Assembly: GCF_018687635.1 (NCBI RefSeq)
Contig: NZ_CP061300.1
Coordinates: 496,001 to 560,000 of the forward strand
Source of the DNA: Polynucleobacter sp. MWH-Braz-FAM2G
GTDB lineage: Bacteria > Pseudomonadota > Gammaproteobacteria > Burkholderiales > Burkholderiaceae
DNA length: 64,000 nt
Direction: 5' to 3'
Made by a program: the position numbers and the translations under genes
The notes under the pieces: model-generated
What the model saw: only the letters and a program-made list of their open reading frames with translations
What the model was told of the DNA's origin: nothing
The model's database searches: none
Shown here: positions 9,083 through 17,421 of the stretch, one piece after another
How positions within the stretch are numbered: position 1 is the stretch's first letter
Layout of the letters: each line of letters begins with the position of its first letter

Positions 9083-10692
9083 TAGTTGGATTGGATCTTT
9101 CCTAGAATGAGGTCGGCAGCTCTTTCAGCAAGCATTACTGCGGGCCAGTTGGTATTGCCAGAGGGTAAAGTAGGCATTGCAGAGCAATCCACCACTCGAA
9201 GACCTTGCACCCCACGTACGCGTAATGACGAGTCCAAAACAGCCATGGGGTCGTCATCTCTTCCCATTTGACAAGTGCCAGTAGGATGAAAAATGGTTGC
9301 GCCATTATTGCGACAGAACTCTAATATCTCCTCATCAGATTGTGGATTATTTGGTTTTACCTCTCGCACTATCAAAGAGCGCAATGGCTCAGTCTGTGCA
9401 ATTTTTCGAGCATATTTAACGGCAGCAATACTAATCTCACGGTCATATGGTGTCGACAAATAGTTTGCAAACATCTTGGGGGGTATCAAGGGATCAGTAG
9501 ATTGAATGCGAACATGACCACGAGACTCGGGTCTTAACTGACATACCGACATTGTGAATCCAGAGAAGGGGTGAACTTTACCCCCGGCCATTTCAGCGGA
9601 AAGGGTGGCTAGATGAAATTGGATATCAGGTGTTTTCGAGTCCTTCATGACGCGTGTAAAAAGGCCGCCTTGATTGATGCCAATAGATAGGGGGCCACCA
9701 CGAAAGAGAAGCCAGTCTAAGCCCATCTTCAATTGACCAAACCATGAAGAGAGTTGATCGTTGGTGGAGATAGGTTGGTTTAACTCATAAATGAGGCGAT
9801 GCTGTAGATGGTCTTGTAGATTTTCTCCAACTCCAGGGAGATCTTGAATAATTGGAATATTAAATTCTTGAAGAAGCTTGGCTGGACCAACTCCGGATAA
9901 CTGTAGAAGTTGCGGGCTTTGGATGGCTCCTGCGCTTAAGATGACTTCTTTATTAGCGCGCACTACGCTTCTGATGCCATTGCGGGTGTATTCCACGCCA
10001 ACCGCTTTTTTATTTTCAAATATGACTTTACAGGCTTGGCTATCGGTAAAGATTTCTAAATTTTTTCGTTGCTTGGCTGGTTTCAAATATGCCACAGCAG
10101 TGCTACAACGAAAACCTTTATGGGTAGTGAGTTGATAGTAGCCAACCCCCTCTTGAGTCAAATTATTAAAGTCATCTGTTTCGGGTACGCCTAGTGCATT
10201 TGCCGTCTTCTTGAATGCCTCCACCAATGGATGTTTTTTTGGAATTGAAGAAGCCTTTAGAGGTCCTTTTTTGGAATGCAATGGTTCATCTAAGCGATCG
10301 TTACCTTCCGCTTTTTTAAAGTACGGCAATACATCCTCCCAGCCCCATCCTGTATTACCGAGATCGCGCCAAGTATCGTAATCCTCTTTTTGACCACGGA
10401 TAAATATCAAACCATTAATTGAGCTAGAGCCACCTAGTGTTTTACCTCTGGGCCAATATATTTGCCGATTGTTTACTCCAGGGTCAGGCTCAGTTTGGAA
10501 TTTCCAATTGAGCTTGGGATCCCACATTGTCTTTGCATAACCTATTGGAAGATGAATCCAAGGTGAACGATCTTTGGGGCCAGCTTCAATAAGACAGACG
10601 GAGTTGCTTGAATCTTCTGAGAGGCGGTTCGCTAATACGCAACCAGATGAACCTCCACCCACAATTACATAATCAAATGAAAGATTAGACAT
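9082..10692 (-). CDS. GMC-family FAD-dependent alcohol dehydrogenase
   Basis: A 536-residue glucose-methanol-choline oxidoreductase. The N-terminal ADP-binding motif is VIVGGGSSGCVLANRL; GKTLGGSSSINGLIFIRG near residue 85 is the first GMC signature; the second (GAIQSPQLLQLSGVGP) is mid-protein. The catalytic pair is probably His469 (FHPTGT) and Asn515 (GNTNWP). It would oxidise a primary or secondary alcohol and pass electrons via FAD to a respiratory carrier. Choline dehydrogenase BetA belongs here, and the isethionate dehydrogenase IseJ of C. necator is, as I recall, also of this family. Operon position between a BKACE enzyme and a TauE exporter suggests a sulfonated or quaternary-ammonium-like hydroxy acid as substrate, but this is inference. 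Confidence 0.8.
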   Translation of the reverse strand: MSNLSFDYVIVGGGSSGCVLANRLSEDSSNSVCLIEAGPKDRSPWIHLPIGYAKTMWDPKLNWKFQTEPDPGVNNRQIYWPRGKTLGGSSSINGLIFIRGQKEDYDTWRDLGNTGWGWEDVLPYFKKAEGNDRLDEPLHSKKGPLKASSIPKKHPLVEAFKKTANALGVPETDDFNNLTQEGVGYYQLTTHKGFRCSTAVAYLKPAKQRKNLEIFTDSQACKVIFENKKAVGVEYTRNGIRSVVRANKEVILSAGAIQSPQLLQLSGVGPAKLLQEFNIPIIQDLPGVGENLQDHLQHRLIYELNQPISTNDQLSSWFGQLKMGLDWLLFRGGPLSIGINQGGLFTRVMKDSKTPDIQFHLATLSAEMAGGKVHPFSGFTMSVCQLRPESRGHVRIQSTDPLIPPKMFANYLSTPYDREISIAAVKYARKIAQTEPLRSLIVREVKPNNPQSDEEILEFCRNNGATIFHPTGTCQMGRDDDPMAVLDSSLRVRGVQGLRVVDCSAMPTLPSGNTNWPAVMLAERAADLILGKIQSN

Positions 10693-10698
10693 GCTGAA

Positions 10699-11526
10699 TT
10701 ACTTTCTTAAACCCAAGATTTCTCGGGCTTGCGCTGGTGTTGCTACGGAACGGTTATATGCTGGAGCCATTTCAGCTAAGCGTGCAACCAGCTCAGCATT
10801 GTCTTTTGCTAAACGGGTTTTATCAAAGCGGGTATTATCTTCAAGACCCGTCCTTACATGGCCTCCTAATTCTAGAGTCCACTCATTTACCGGCAGTTGA
10901 TAACGTGCGATTCCAGCTGCAGTCCAGGTGGCATCGGGCATCACTGCTTTTAGTTCTGAAATAAGAAATTCGAGGATCGAGCGTCTAGCGGGCATTGCAT
11001 TTGGAATGCCCATGACAAATTGCACATGAGCCGGAGCTTTTAAAAGCCCGCGTTCTATTAAATTAGCTGCGTTATAGAGCATGGCTAAATCAAATATCTC
11101 AATCTCTGGTTTGATATCGTATTTGAGCATCTCGCTAGCAAGACCATCTACAAATTCAGGTGGATTTTCATAGATGCCTGTTGGGAAGTTGACAGAGCCA
11201 GTAGCGAGCGATGCCATGTCTGGTTTATGAAAAAGCATTCCACCTCGGGCGGCTTGATCTCTACCGCGGCCACCAGTAGAAAATTGCACAATCATCCCTG
11301 GACAATGTTTTTGGATGCCCGCTTGAACTTGTGCATATAAGTCTGGATCTGAGCTTGGTGTTTCATCTGGATTACGGACATGAATGTGTGCAAGAGATGC
11401 CCCTGCTTCATATGCCTTATGCGTTTCTTCAATCTGTTCACTGGTAGTTACTGGTAAACCTGGACAATCCTTCTTGCGAGGTATGGCGCCAGTCATTGCA
11501 ACTGTGATGATTACGGGGGTGGTCAT
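10699..11526 (-). CDS. Beta-keto acid cleavage enzyme (BKACE, DUF849 family)
   Basis: A 275-residue zinc-dependent TIM-barrel enzyme. His47 and His49 of AHIHVRN are the expected metal ligands, with FSTGGRG near residue 100, EIEIFDLAML near 150 and a C-terminal GGHVRTGLEDN. Characterised members transfer a CoA: a beta-keto acid plus acetyl-CoA gives acetoacetate plus a new acyl-CoA, as with 3-keto-5-aminohexanoate or dehydrocarnitine. It starts 15 bases after the regulator gene and ends 6 bases before the GMC dehydrogenase. The neighbouring dehydrogenase could make its beta-keto acid. If that acid were 4-sulfo-3-oxobutanoate the product would be sulfoacetyl-CoA, the substrate of the SauS-like enzyme; this is hypothesis only. 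Confidence 0.85.
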   Translation of the reverse strand: MTTPVIITVAMTGAIPRKKDCPGLPVTTSEQIEETHKAYEAGASLAHIHVRNPDETPSSDPDLYAQVQAGIQKHCPGMIVQFSTGGRGRDQAARGGMLFHKPDMASLATGSVNFPTGIYENPPEFVDGLASEMLKYDIKPEIEIFDLAMLYNAANLIERGLLKAPAHVQFVMGIPNAMPARRSILEFLISELKAVMPDATWTAAGIARYQLPVNEWTLELGGHVRTGLEDNTRFDKTRLAKDNAELVARLAEMAPAYNRSVATPAQAREILGLRK

Positions 11527-11541
11527 AAGTATTCCGAGAAA

Positions 11542-12354
11542 TTAATTGCTTGTTTCAGATAGGCTACTTTGAATATCCTTCGCAGCGCGCTTTAAAGGTT
11601 TGATATAAAAATCGATGGATTTTTCTTGCATGCGAGGCGCTGGGCCATGAGCGGTAATGGTTGCAAAGGTTTTTTGTTTGGAATTCATCACGGGGACGGC
11701 GATACCAATAAACCCCTCTAAAAAGGCGGATTCATCAAGGGCGTAACCGTCATTGCGAATTTTCTCCAACTCAGGAATTAGTTTCTTGTAGGAGGTAATC
11801 GTATTTGGTGTGTAGGTCTCGAACGGTTCATCACCAAGGGCGCGTTGTACTTGAAGTTCCGTCATCCCCGAGAGAAATAATTTTCCACTGGCTGTGCAGT
11901 GCAGCGGCACTCGCATGCCAAGGTCTACGTGAAGACGGATGGGGGCACTGGTCTCAACACGATCTAGATACATCACTTTATTGCCATCTAAAATATTGAA
12001 GTTACAGGTTTCGCCAATTTCTTCAACAAGACGTTTCATGACAGCAACGCGTTGTGAGCGTATGGAATCCACAGAAAGAATATTGATCCCCATTATTCGG
12101 AGTTTTGCGCTGGGTTGGAAGCGTCTGCCATTGGGATCGCGTTCTATAAAACCCTGAGCAACTAATGTATTTAATAGCCTAAAGGCTGTGGGTTTTGCCA
12201 GTCCAGTGCTAGTGGAAATGGTCTCTAGAGTGAGGGGGAATTCCGATTGAGCAATGGTTTCCAGAATGAGCAGTACCTTCTCCGCCATGCTGGATTTGGA
12301 GGATTCTTCCAATAATTCTGTTGGAGGGGTAATGCGCGCGAGCTTTTGTGGCAT
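11542..12354 (-). CDS. IclR-family transcriptional regulator (module 2)
   Basis: A 270-residue regulator with an N-terminal winged helix (about residues 22-85, SSMAEKVLLILETIA onward) and a C-terminal IclR effector domain (CNFNILDGNKVMYLDRVE, HCTASGKLFLSG, GFIGIAVPV). It leads the BKACE-GMC-TauE operon and is divergent from the biotin-carboxylase/ABC-transporter operon, so it probably regulates both. It is a clear paralogue of the module 1 regulator: the recognition helices differ, but the effector domains share the same motifs, which hints at chemically related ligands. Confidence 0.85.
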   Translation of the reverse strand: MPQKLARITPPTELLEESSKSSMAEKVLLILETIAQSEFPLTLETISTSTGLAKPTAFRLLNTLVAQGFIERDPNGRRFQPSAKLRIMGINILSVDSIRSQRVAVMKRLVEEIGETCNFNILDGNKVMYLDRVETSAPIRLHVDLGMRVPLHCTASGKLFLSGMTELQVQRALGDEPFETYTPNTITSYKKLIPELEKIRNDGYALDESAFLEGFIGIAVPVMNSKQKTFATITAHGPAPRMQEKSIDFYIKPLKRAAKDIQSSLSETSN

Positions 12355-12410
12355 TTATTCAGGGTTATTTGAAGATTTTTGTGTAATTAAGTGTTTACCC
12401 TTAAAGCATT

Positions 12411-12421
12411 TCATCTGATGA
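12411..12421. promoter_or_regulatory. Candidate operator dyad between iclR2 and the biotin carrier gene
   Basis: TCATC-T-GATGA is a perfect 5-bp dyad around one base, flanked loosely by AAAG on the left and CTTT on the right. It sits about midway between the two divergent starts. It does not share the TTGTTC half-site of the module 1 region. Short dyads occur by chance, so support is weak. Confidence 0.25.
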
Positions 12422-12467
12422 TACTTTAAATTTCATTAGAGAAAATATTAACTAAAAATACGAGACA

Positions 12468-13028
12468 GTGCAAACAAAAAAGAAGGTCGCTTCTAAAGCG
12501 AAAGAAAATTTAAAGACGCCAAAAAAAGTGACAGCAAAAAAGGCTGTGACTAAGGTTAAGGTGCCACCTGAGTTCACCATGAAACAGGTGAAAGAGATTG
12601 TTGCCCTCATTAAAGATGCGGGCACATTTACTACGTTTGGATATAAGACCGATGAATTCGAAATTGAGATTTCAGTAGGGACGCCAACCACTACTGTACC
12701 TGCTGCAAATACAGCCCCTGTATCAGCTGTTTCATCGACGCCTGTTGCCGCAGCTATTCCAAGTCACTCATTGTCGCTCTCTGCATCGGAGCGAGTTATT
12801 ACCAGCCCAATGATTGGAACTTTTTATCGTCGGCCCAGTCCAAGCTCTCCACCTTTTGTTGAGGTGGGCGATAGTGTTACTCCCACAACTGATGTTTGTA
12901 TTGTTGAGGTCATGAAATTGCTAAATACTATTGCTGCAGAATGCTCCGGTACGGTAACCCGAATCTTGGTAGAGGATGGAGAAACGATTGAAGTAGGGCA
13001 ACCCTTAATGGTGATTGAGGTTGCTTGA
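12468..13028 (+). CDS. Biotin carboxyl carrier protein (AccB paralogue)
   Basis: A 186-residue carrier. A lysine/alanine-rich tail (residues 1-32) is unusual for AccB. It is followed by an AccB-like N-terminal domain (about 33-70), an Ala/Pro/Thr/Ser linker (72-108) and a biotinyl domain (109-186) with Lys150 in VEVMKL as the biotinylation site. The start is GTG. It overlaps the following carboxyltransferase gene in a TGATG junction, so the two are coupled and probably form one enzyme. No biotin carboxylase gene (accC) is adjacent; the housekeeping AccC may be shared. The position apart from any accC argues that it is not the main acetyl-CoA carboxylase subunit. Confidence 0.8.
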   Translation: MQTKKKVASKAKENLKTPKKVTAKKAVTKVKVPPEFTMKQVKEIVALIKDAGTFTTFGYKTDEFEIEISVGTPTTTVPAANTAPVSAVSSTPVAAAIPSHSLSLSASERVITSPMIGTFYRRPSPSSPPFVEVGDSVTPTTDVCIVEVMKLLNTIAAECSGTVTRILVEDGETIEVGQPLMVIEVA

Positions 13029-14485
13029 TGGCTAGTAAAAAATCATTCGAGATGATCGATGTCACTTTGCGCGATGCGCATCAGTGCCTTTGGTCTACAC
13101 GCATGACTACTCCTCACATGTATCCAGCCTTAGCTGATATTGATCAGGCGGGCTATAGCTATATCAATATTTTGGGAGGCGCCGTATTCGATGTAATGGT
13201 TCGCTTCCTTCGTGAGGATCCATGGAAGCGCATGGAGTTTTTAAGTAAGCAACTATCAACGCCTACCGATGCATTAACGCGTGGTCAAAGTATTTATACC
13301 TTTGAATTATTTCCAGATGATGTAGTTGCTTTAAATATAGAGCTATTAGCTCAATCTGGAATCAGGGTGCTAACTGTATATGATGCGTTAAACGATAACC
13401 GTAATGTTGAGTCTTCTGTTAAGGCGGGCAAAAAGAATGGCATGTTGATTAATGCCATGCTGACATATGCTTTAAGTCCGGTTCATGATGACGCTTACTT
13501 TATTGCGCGCACTCATGAATTGGTGAAGTTGGGGGTAGATTTCATTTCAGTTAAAGATCCCACTGGATTATTAACTCCTGAGCGTGCTGCAACTCTTTTT
13601 CCGGCAGTAGTGTCAGCAGCGGGTGGTATTCCCATTAAATTACATTCGCATTGTCAGTCTGGCTTGGCACCGCTGGTGTATGAGGAAGCTATTAAAGCTG
13701 GATTTGCTTATGGTTATGTCGCTACAGATTGTTTGGCAAATGGCGCTTCCTTGCCTTCAGTCTTGGATGTGTATGCCAGTGCAAAAAAATTAAGTAGAGC
13801 CCCCAAAATGAATCACTCTGCTTTACAAAAGGTAGATGAATATTTTGATTGGATTTGCGCTCGAGATAATTTTTCGCGCGGAGAGAAGGCGAGTTATGAC
13901 CCAGCCTTGTACGAACATCAAATTCCTGGCGGGATGATTTCTAATTTGCGCGCTCAACTTGCCACCATGGGTATTTCCCACAAAGAAGCTGAAATTTTGG
14001 AGGAGACGGCTAGAGTGCGAGAGGATCTAGGTTATCCCATTTTGGTGAGCCCCTTTGCGCAATACATTGTGACGCAGGCTGTTCTAAATGTTATGCAGGG
14101 TGAGCGCTATAAAACGATCCCTGATGAAATTAAGCTTTATCTTAAAGGGCATTACGGAAAATTGGCTGGCACTCCAAGTGCTGAGGTTATGAATCGTGCT
14201 AATGTCGACTATGACGCCTCCCGTAGACCTGGCGAGTTAATAGAGTCAGCCCTACCAGGCTTGAGAAAAAAATGGGGGCGCGCAGTAAGTAAAGAGCAGT
14301 TGAGTCTGCATGCTTTTTATCCGGAACATTTAGCGCTGGGTTTAAAGGATGGGGCGCAGGTCGCTCTTCAACAAGGACCTACATTGCAGCCTTTTACTGA
14401 GTTGGTGAAGTATTTAGTTATGAAAAAAGAATATAGAAAAATTAGGACCAAGTTGGGTGGTATAGAGTTAAGCTTCAGCAGTTAG
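13028..14485 (+). CDS. Stand-alone carboxyltransferase (OadA/PycB/5S type, divergent)
   Basis: A 485-residue HMGL-like TIM-barrel plus conserved carboxylase domain, with no biotinyl domain. Visible are TLRDAHQ (13-19), GGAVFDVMVRF (50-60), the site lysine Lys176 in VKDPTGLL, and the metal ligands His206 and His208 in KLHSHCQSG. Pyruvate carboxylase and oxaloacetate decarboxylase normally have KDMAG and HxHATTG at these places; here they read KDPTG and HSHCQSG, suggesting a different acceptor. ATG at 13028 is chosen over the TTG one codon earlier because it overlaps the upstream stop. It needs the carrier encoded upstream and a biotin carboxylase from elsewhere. It could carboxylate or decarboxylate a 2-oxo acid or a CoA ester; the substrate is unknown. 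Confidence 0.7.
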   Translation: MASKKSFEMIDVTLRDAHQCLWSTRMTTPHMYPALADIDQAGYSYINILGGAVFDVMVRFLREDPWKRMEFLSKQLSTPTDALTRGQSIYTFELFPDDVVALNIELLAQSGIRVLTVYDALNDNRNVESSVKAGKKNGMLINAMLTYALSPVHDDAYFIARTHELVKLGVDFISVKDPTGLLTPERAATLFPAVVSAAGGIPIKLHSHCQSGLAPLVYEEAIKAGFAYGYVATDCLANGASLPSVLDVYASAKKLSRAPKMNHSALQKVDEYFDWICARDNFSRGEKASYDPALYEHQIPGGMISNLRAQLATMGISHKEAEILEETARVREDLGYPILVSPFAQYIVTQAVLNVMQGERYKTIPDEIKLYLKGHYGKLAGTPSAEVMNRANVDYDASRRPGELIESALPGLRKKWGRAVSKEQLSLHAFYPEHLALGLKDGAQVALQQGPTLQPFTELVKYLVMKKEYRKIRTKLGGIELSFSS

Positions 14486-14544
14486 TTTTTTGGCCTTTGC
14501 TTTAGGTATCTGGTACAAGAAATTTCATTCTTAAGGAGATCGTA

Positions 14545-15828
14545 ATGAAACAATTTAGCGCATCACGCCGTATCTTTTCAGTACTCGCTGTCGCAATGCT
14601 TTCGGGCGCGCCTATGCTCTCAATGGCACAAAACGCTACCAAGTTCAATGACTATGGATGGCCAGAGGGTGCAGATGAAAAAGTGTCCGAAAAATCGGTA
14701 GCTTGGTTAAAGAGCAAGGGTTGGTGGCCATTACAGATCGCCTTCCAGCCACCCTGGTCTGGACAAAATACGATTAACTTGGTGATGGACAAAAAAGGTC
14801 TCTTAGCAAAGCGCGGTATTGAGTCTAAGCTGCAAGCTTTCCCATCAGGCCCTGCAATTAATGAAGTCATTATTTCTGGACGCTTCCAGTTTGGTAATGG
14901 TGGTAATTTCCCCTTTACTTCTTTAATTGATAAAAATATTCCCGTAAAAACGATTGCGGTAATTAATACCAATTTGATGCATGCAGTGTTGGTTCCTTTG
15001 GATTCGAAAATCAAATCCTTCAAGGACTTTAAAGGATCTAATCCTCCAGCAACGATCGGTATCGTCACTGGTTCATCTGCTGAGTTTTATATCCAAGCCG
15101 CAGCCAAAGCTAATGGTATTGAGATTGGCAAAGACATTATTTTGAAGAATATGCCTCCAGGCGAGCAAATGGCAATGCCTAAAGGTATTGATGCTGTAGT
15201 GCCTTGGGATCCAACTCCAACCATCATGGCTAAAGAGCGTAAGAACGCCAGAATTATTAGCGATAGCTACCCATACAATATTTATGAAGGTACTTTCTAT
15301 GTACGTCAGGAAGTGATCGATAATGCGCCGGATGTTGTACAGGCATTCACTGATGCTATTGCTGAAGCGACTCTCTGGATTCGAAAAAATCCAGATGCGG
15401 CCGTGGATGTCATGCAAGAAGATCCAAACTTGAAGAACTACTCCAAAGAGATCTTGCGTCAACAAATTAGCGCCTATAACCTCTTGTATAAGCCTACCTA
15501 TATCTATCCAATTCCTGTGTTTTGGGGTCGTGCTAATGAGCCAATCTACACATGGCTTTATGAGAACAAGCGTATTCAGAATAAGTTAACTGGTATCGAT
15601 TTTGCTCGCGCTGTCGACACTCGTTTTATGGATAAGACGTTTGAAAAATTAGGTTGGGCTACCATCACAAGACCACCATTTTTGCCAGCTGATTGGTCTG
15701 CGCCAATGGATAAAACACCTTACCCAACTTACATGAATCCATTGAATACCACTAAGCCTCAGGCATTCCCTGAAAAGGGTGACCTGACTCGGGATTGGTC
15801 TTTTGATGGCAAGGTTTACAAGAAATAA
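14545..15828 (+). CDS. ABC transporter periplasmic substrate-binding protein (SsuA/TauA/NMT1-like, long)
   Basis: A 427-residue exported protein. The signal peptide covers about residues 1-28 and ends near SMAQ. The body contains the bilobed NMT1/SsuA fold (FPSGPAINEVIISGRFQFG, IGIVTGSSAEFYIQAAAK). It is about 100 residues longer than typical SsuA or TauA, with extra sequence at the mature N-terminus and a long Pro-rich C-terminal tail from about residue 355. A strong AAGGAGAT ribosome site precedes the ATG. It is the first gene of a complete ABC importer set. Sulfonate, nitrate or bicarbonate-like anions are the family's ligands; the catabolic context favours a sulfonate or sulfonated carboxylate. 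Confidence 0.8.
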   Translation: MKQFSASRRIFSVLAVAMLSGAPMLSMAQNATKFNDYGWPEGADEKVSEKSVAWLKSKGWWPLQIAFQPPWSGQNTINLVMDKKGLLAKRGIESKLQAFPSGPAINEVIISGRFQFGNGGNFPFTSLIDKNIPVKTIAVINTNLMHAVLVPLDSKIKSFKDFKGSNPPATIGIVTGSSAEFYIQAAAKANGIEIGKDIILKNMPPGEQMAMPKGIDAVVPWDPTPTIMAKERKNARIISDSYPYNIYEGTFYVRQEVIDNAPDVVQAFTDAIAEATLWIRKNPDAAVDVMQEDPNLKNYSKEILRQQISAYNLLYKPTYIYPIPVFWGRANEPIYTWLYENKRIQNKLTGIDFARAVDTRFMDKTFEKLGWATITRPPFLPADWSAPMDKTPYPTYMNPLNTTKPQAFPEKGDLTRDWSFDGKVYKK

Positions 15829-15834
15829 AGCACC

Positions 15835-16608
15835 ATGCCAATAATAAATTTTTTCAAGCAATTTCGTAGACTCGCTTTATTAGTTATTTTGCTTGCCGCC
15901 TGGGAATACGCTAGTCGGTTTATTCTGGATAAAACAGAAGCCACCTTGTTGCCTCCTCCTTCGGGGGTAGCACAAGGGGGTTTTGAATTAATGCAATCAG
16001 GAGAAATCTGGAAGCATTTATTCGATAGCTTATCTAGAGAGTTTGTCGCATTTTGTTATGCCTCTGTTGCTATCCCTTTGGGGATAGTGATGGGTTGCTT
16101 TAAATGGGTTAACGAGCAGGTGGATCCGATCGTAGAAATTTTGCGGCCGATTCCACCAATCGCCTGGATTCCATTAAGTATCTTATGGTTTGGTGTTGGT
16201 AATACTCAAAACCAATTCATTATTTTCTTGGGCATCTTTTTCCCCATCCTATTAAACACAATTGATGCGGTTAAGAATGTGGAGCCAAATCTAATACGTG
16301 CGGCTCGCTGCTTGGGTGCTGGCTCATGGGGTGTGATTACTCGCGTTGTATTGCGTGCTGCCCTTCCGCAGATAGTGACTGGTATTCGTATTGGTCTAGG
16401 AGTTGGTTGGATGGCTTTGGTGGCAGCCGAATTGGTTGGCGCCAACTCTGGTCTAGGGTTCTTAATTAATGATGCCCGCACTGTTTTACGGACAGACTAT
16501 ATTTTGGTGGGCATGTTGGCGATCGGATTGATTGGTCTTTGTCTCGATAGATTGATTCGATACACCGCCCAAAAACTCATGCCATGGTCTAGAGCGCTGA
16601 ATGCGTGA
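15835..16608 (+). CDS. ABC transporter permease (SsuC/TauC-like)
   Basis: A 257-residue inner-membrane permease with about six membrane segments. The conserved cytoplasmic EAA loop, which docks the ATPase, is near residues 150-180 (RAARCLGAGSWGVITRVVL). PIPPIAWIPLSILWFG near residue 105 is typical of the nitrate/sulfonate/bicarbonate subfamily. It starts six bases after the binding-protein stop and belongs to the same operon. Confidence 0.88.
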   Translation: MPIINFFKQFRRLALLVILLAAWEYASRFILDKTEATLLPPPSGVAQGGFELMQSGEIWKHLFDSLSREFVAFCYASVAIPLGIVMGCFKWVNEQVDPIVEILRPIPPIAWIPLSILWFGVGNTQNQFIIFLGIFFPILLNTIDAVKNVEPNLIRAARCLGAGSWGVITRVVLRAALPQIVTGIRIGLGVGWMALVAAELVGANSGLGFLINDARTVLRTDYILVGMLAIGLIGLCLDRLIRYTAQKLMPWSRALNA

Positions 16609-16644
16609 AACCTCAATCGACTAAATATTTGAATAGATAGCCCC

Positions 16645-17421
16645 ATGCTTGCACTCAAAGTAGAAAACGTACAAAAAATTTATCCCTCGATGAACGACGG
16701 TGGTCAAGAAGTATTGGCAATCGAAAATGTTTCGTTAGAGGTTCGCAAGAATGAGTTTTGCTCCATCCTCGGACATAGCGGGTGTGGGAAAACTACTTTG
16801 CTTAATTTGATTGCTGGTTTTGAAGTTCCCACTTCAGGGCGTATTGAGTGTGCGGGAAAATTGGTTGATGGCCCTGGCGCAGATCGCTCTATGGTATTTC
16901 AGGATTACGCTCTGTTTCCTTGGCTTACGGTGTATGACAACATTGCGTTTGGTTTAAAAATCAAAGGCACTAGTGCCGATGAAATTAAGCGAATCGTAAC
17001 TCGCTTTGCTGCGCTGGTGGGTCTTAGTCAATTTACCAATCACTATCCTCATCAGCTTTCAGGTGGCATGCGTCAGCGTGTATCGATAGCTAGAGCGCTC
17101 GTTGTTGATCCAACTGTTTTGTTGATGGATGAGCCATTCGCTGCTTTAGATGCCCAGAATCGAGCCATGATGCAAGCTGAAATGATTCGAATTTTGAATG
17201 AAGAAAGTAAGACAGTGCTGTTGGTGACTCATAGTATTGAAGAGGCCATCAATCTGTCGGATGTCATTGTTGTGATGACAAAGCGCCCCGGAAAGGTAAA
17301 GGAGATTATTCGCGTTCCAGAACCTCGTCGAATGGTCGAAGATACTCCTGCTTATTTAGCGGTTCGCCGACAGATTCGTGATCTGATTGCGGGGGAACAT
17401 GATGTCAGTGAGGCTCATTGA
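16645..17421 (+). CDS. ABC transporter ATP-binding protein (SsuB/TauB-like)
   Basis: A 258-residue ATPase. Walker A is GHSGCGKTTLL (about 44-54), the Q-loop QDYALFPW follows, the signature is LSGGMRQRVSIARAL, Walker B is VLLMDEPFAALD and the switch His is in VTHSIEEA. It powers the importer formed with the preceding permease. Its stop overlaps the TTG start of the next exporter gene, so import and export proteins are co-translated. Confidence 0.9.
   Translation: MLALKVENVQKIYPSMNDGGQEVLAIENVSLEVRKNEFCSILGHSGCGKTTLLNLIAGFEVPTSGRIECAGKLVDGPGADRSMVFQDYALFPWLTVYDNIAFGLKIKGTSADEIKRIVTRFAALVGLSQFTNHYPHQLSGGMRQRVSIARALVVDPTVLLMDEPFAALDAQNRAMMQAEMIRILNEESKTVLLVTHSIEEAINLSDVIVVMTKRPGKVKEIIRVPEPRRMVEDTPAYLAVRRQIRDLIAGEHDVSEAH

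Noticed and set aside
12468..13028. Housekeeping AccB of acetyl-CoA carboxylase
   Set aside because: accC is not adjacent, the Lys-rich tail is atypical, and the gene is coupled to a carboxyltransferase of another class.
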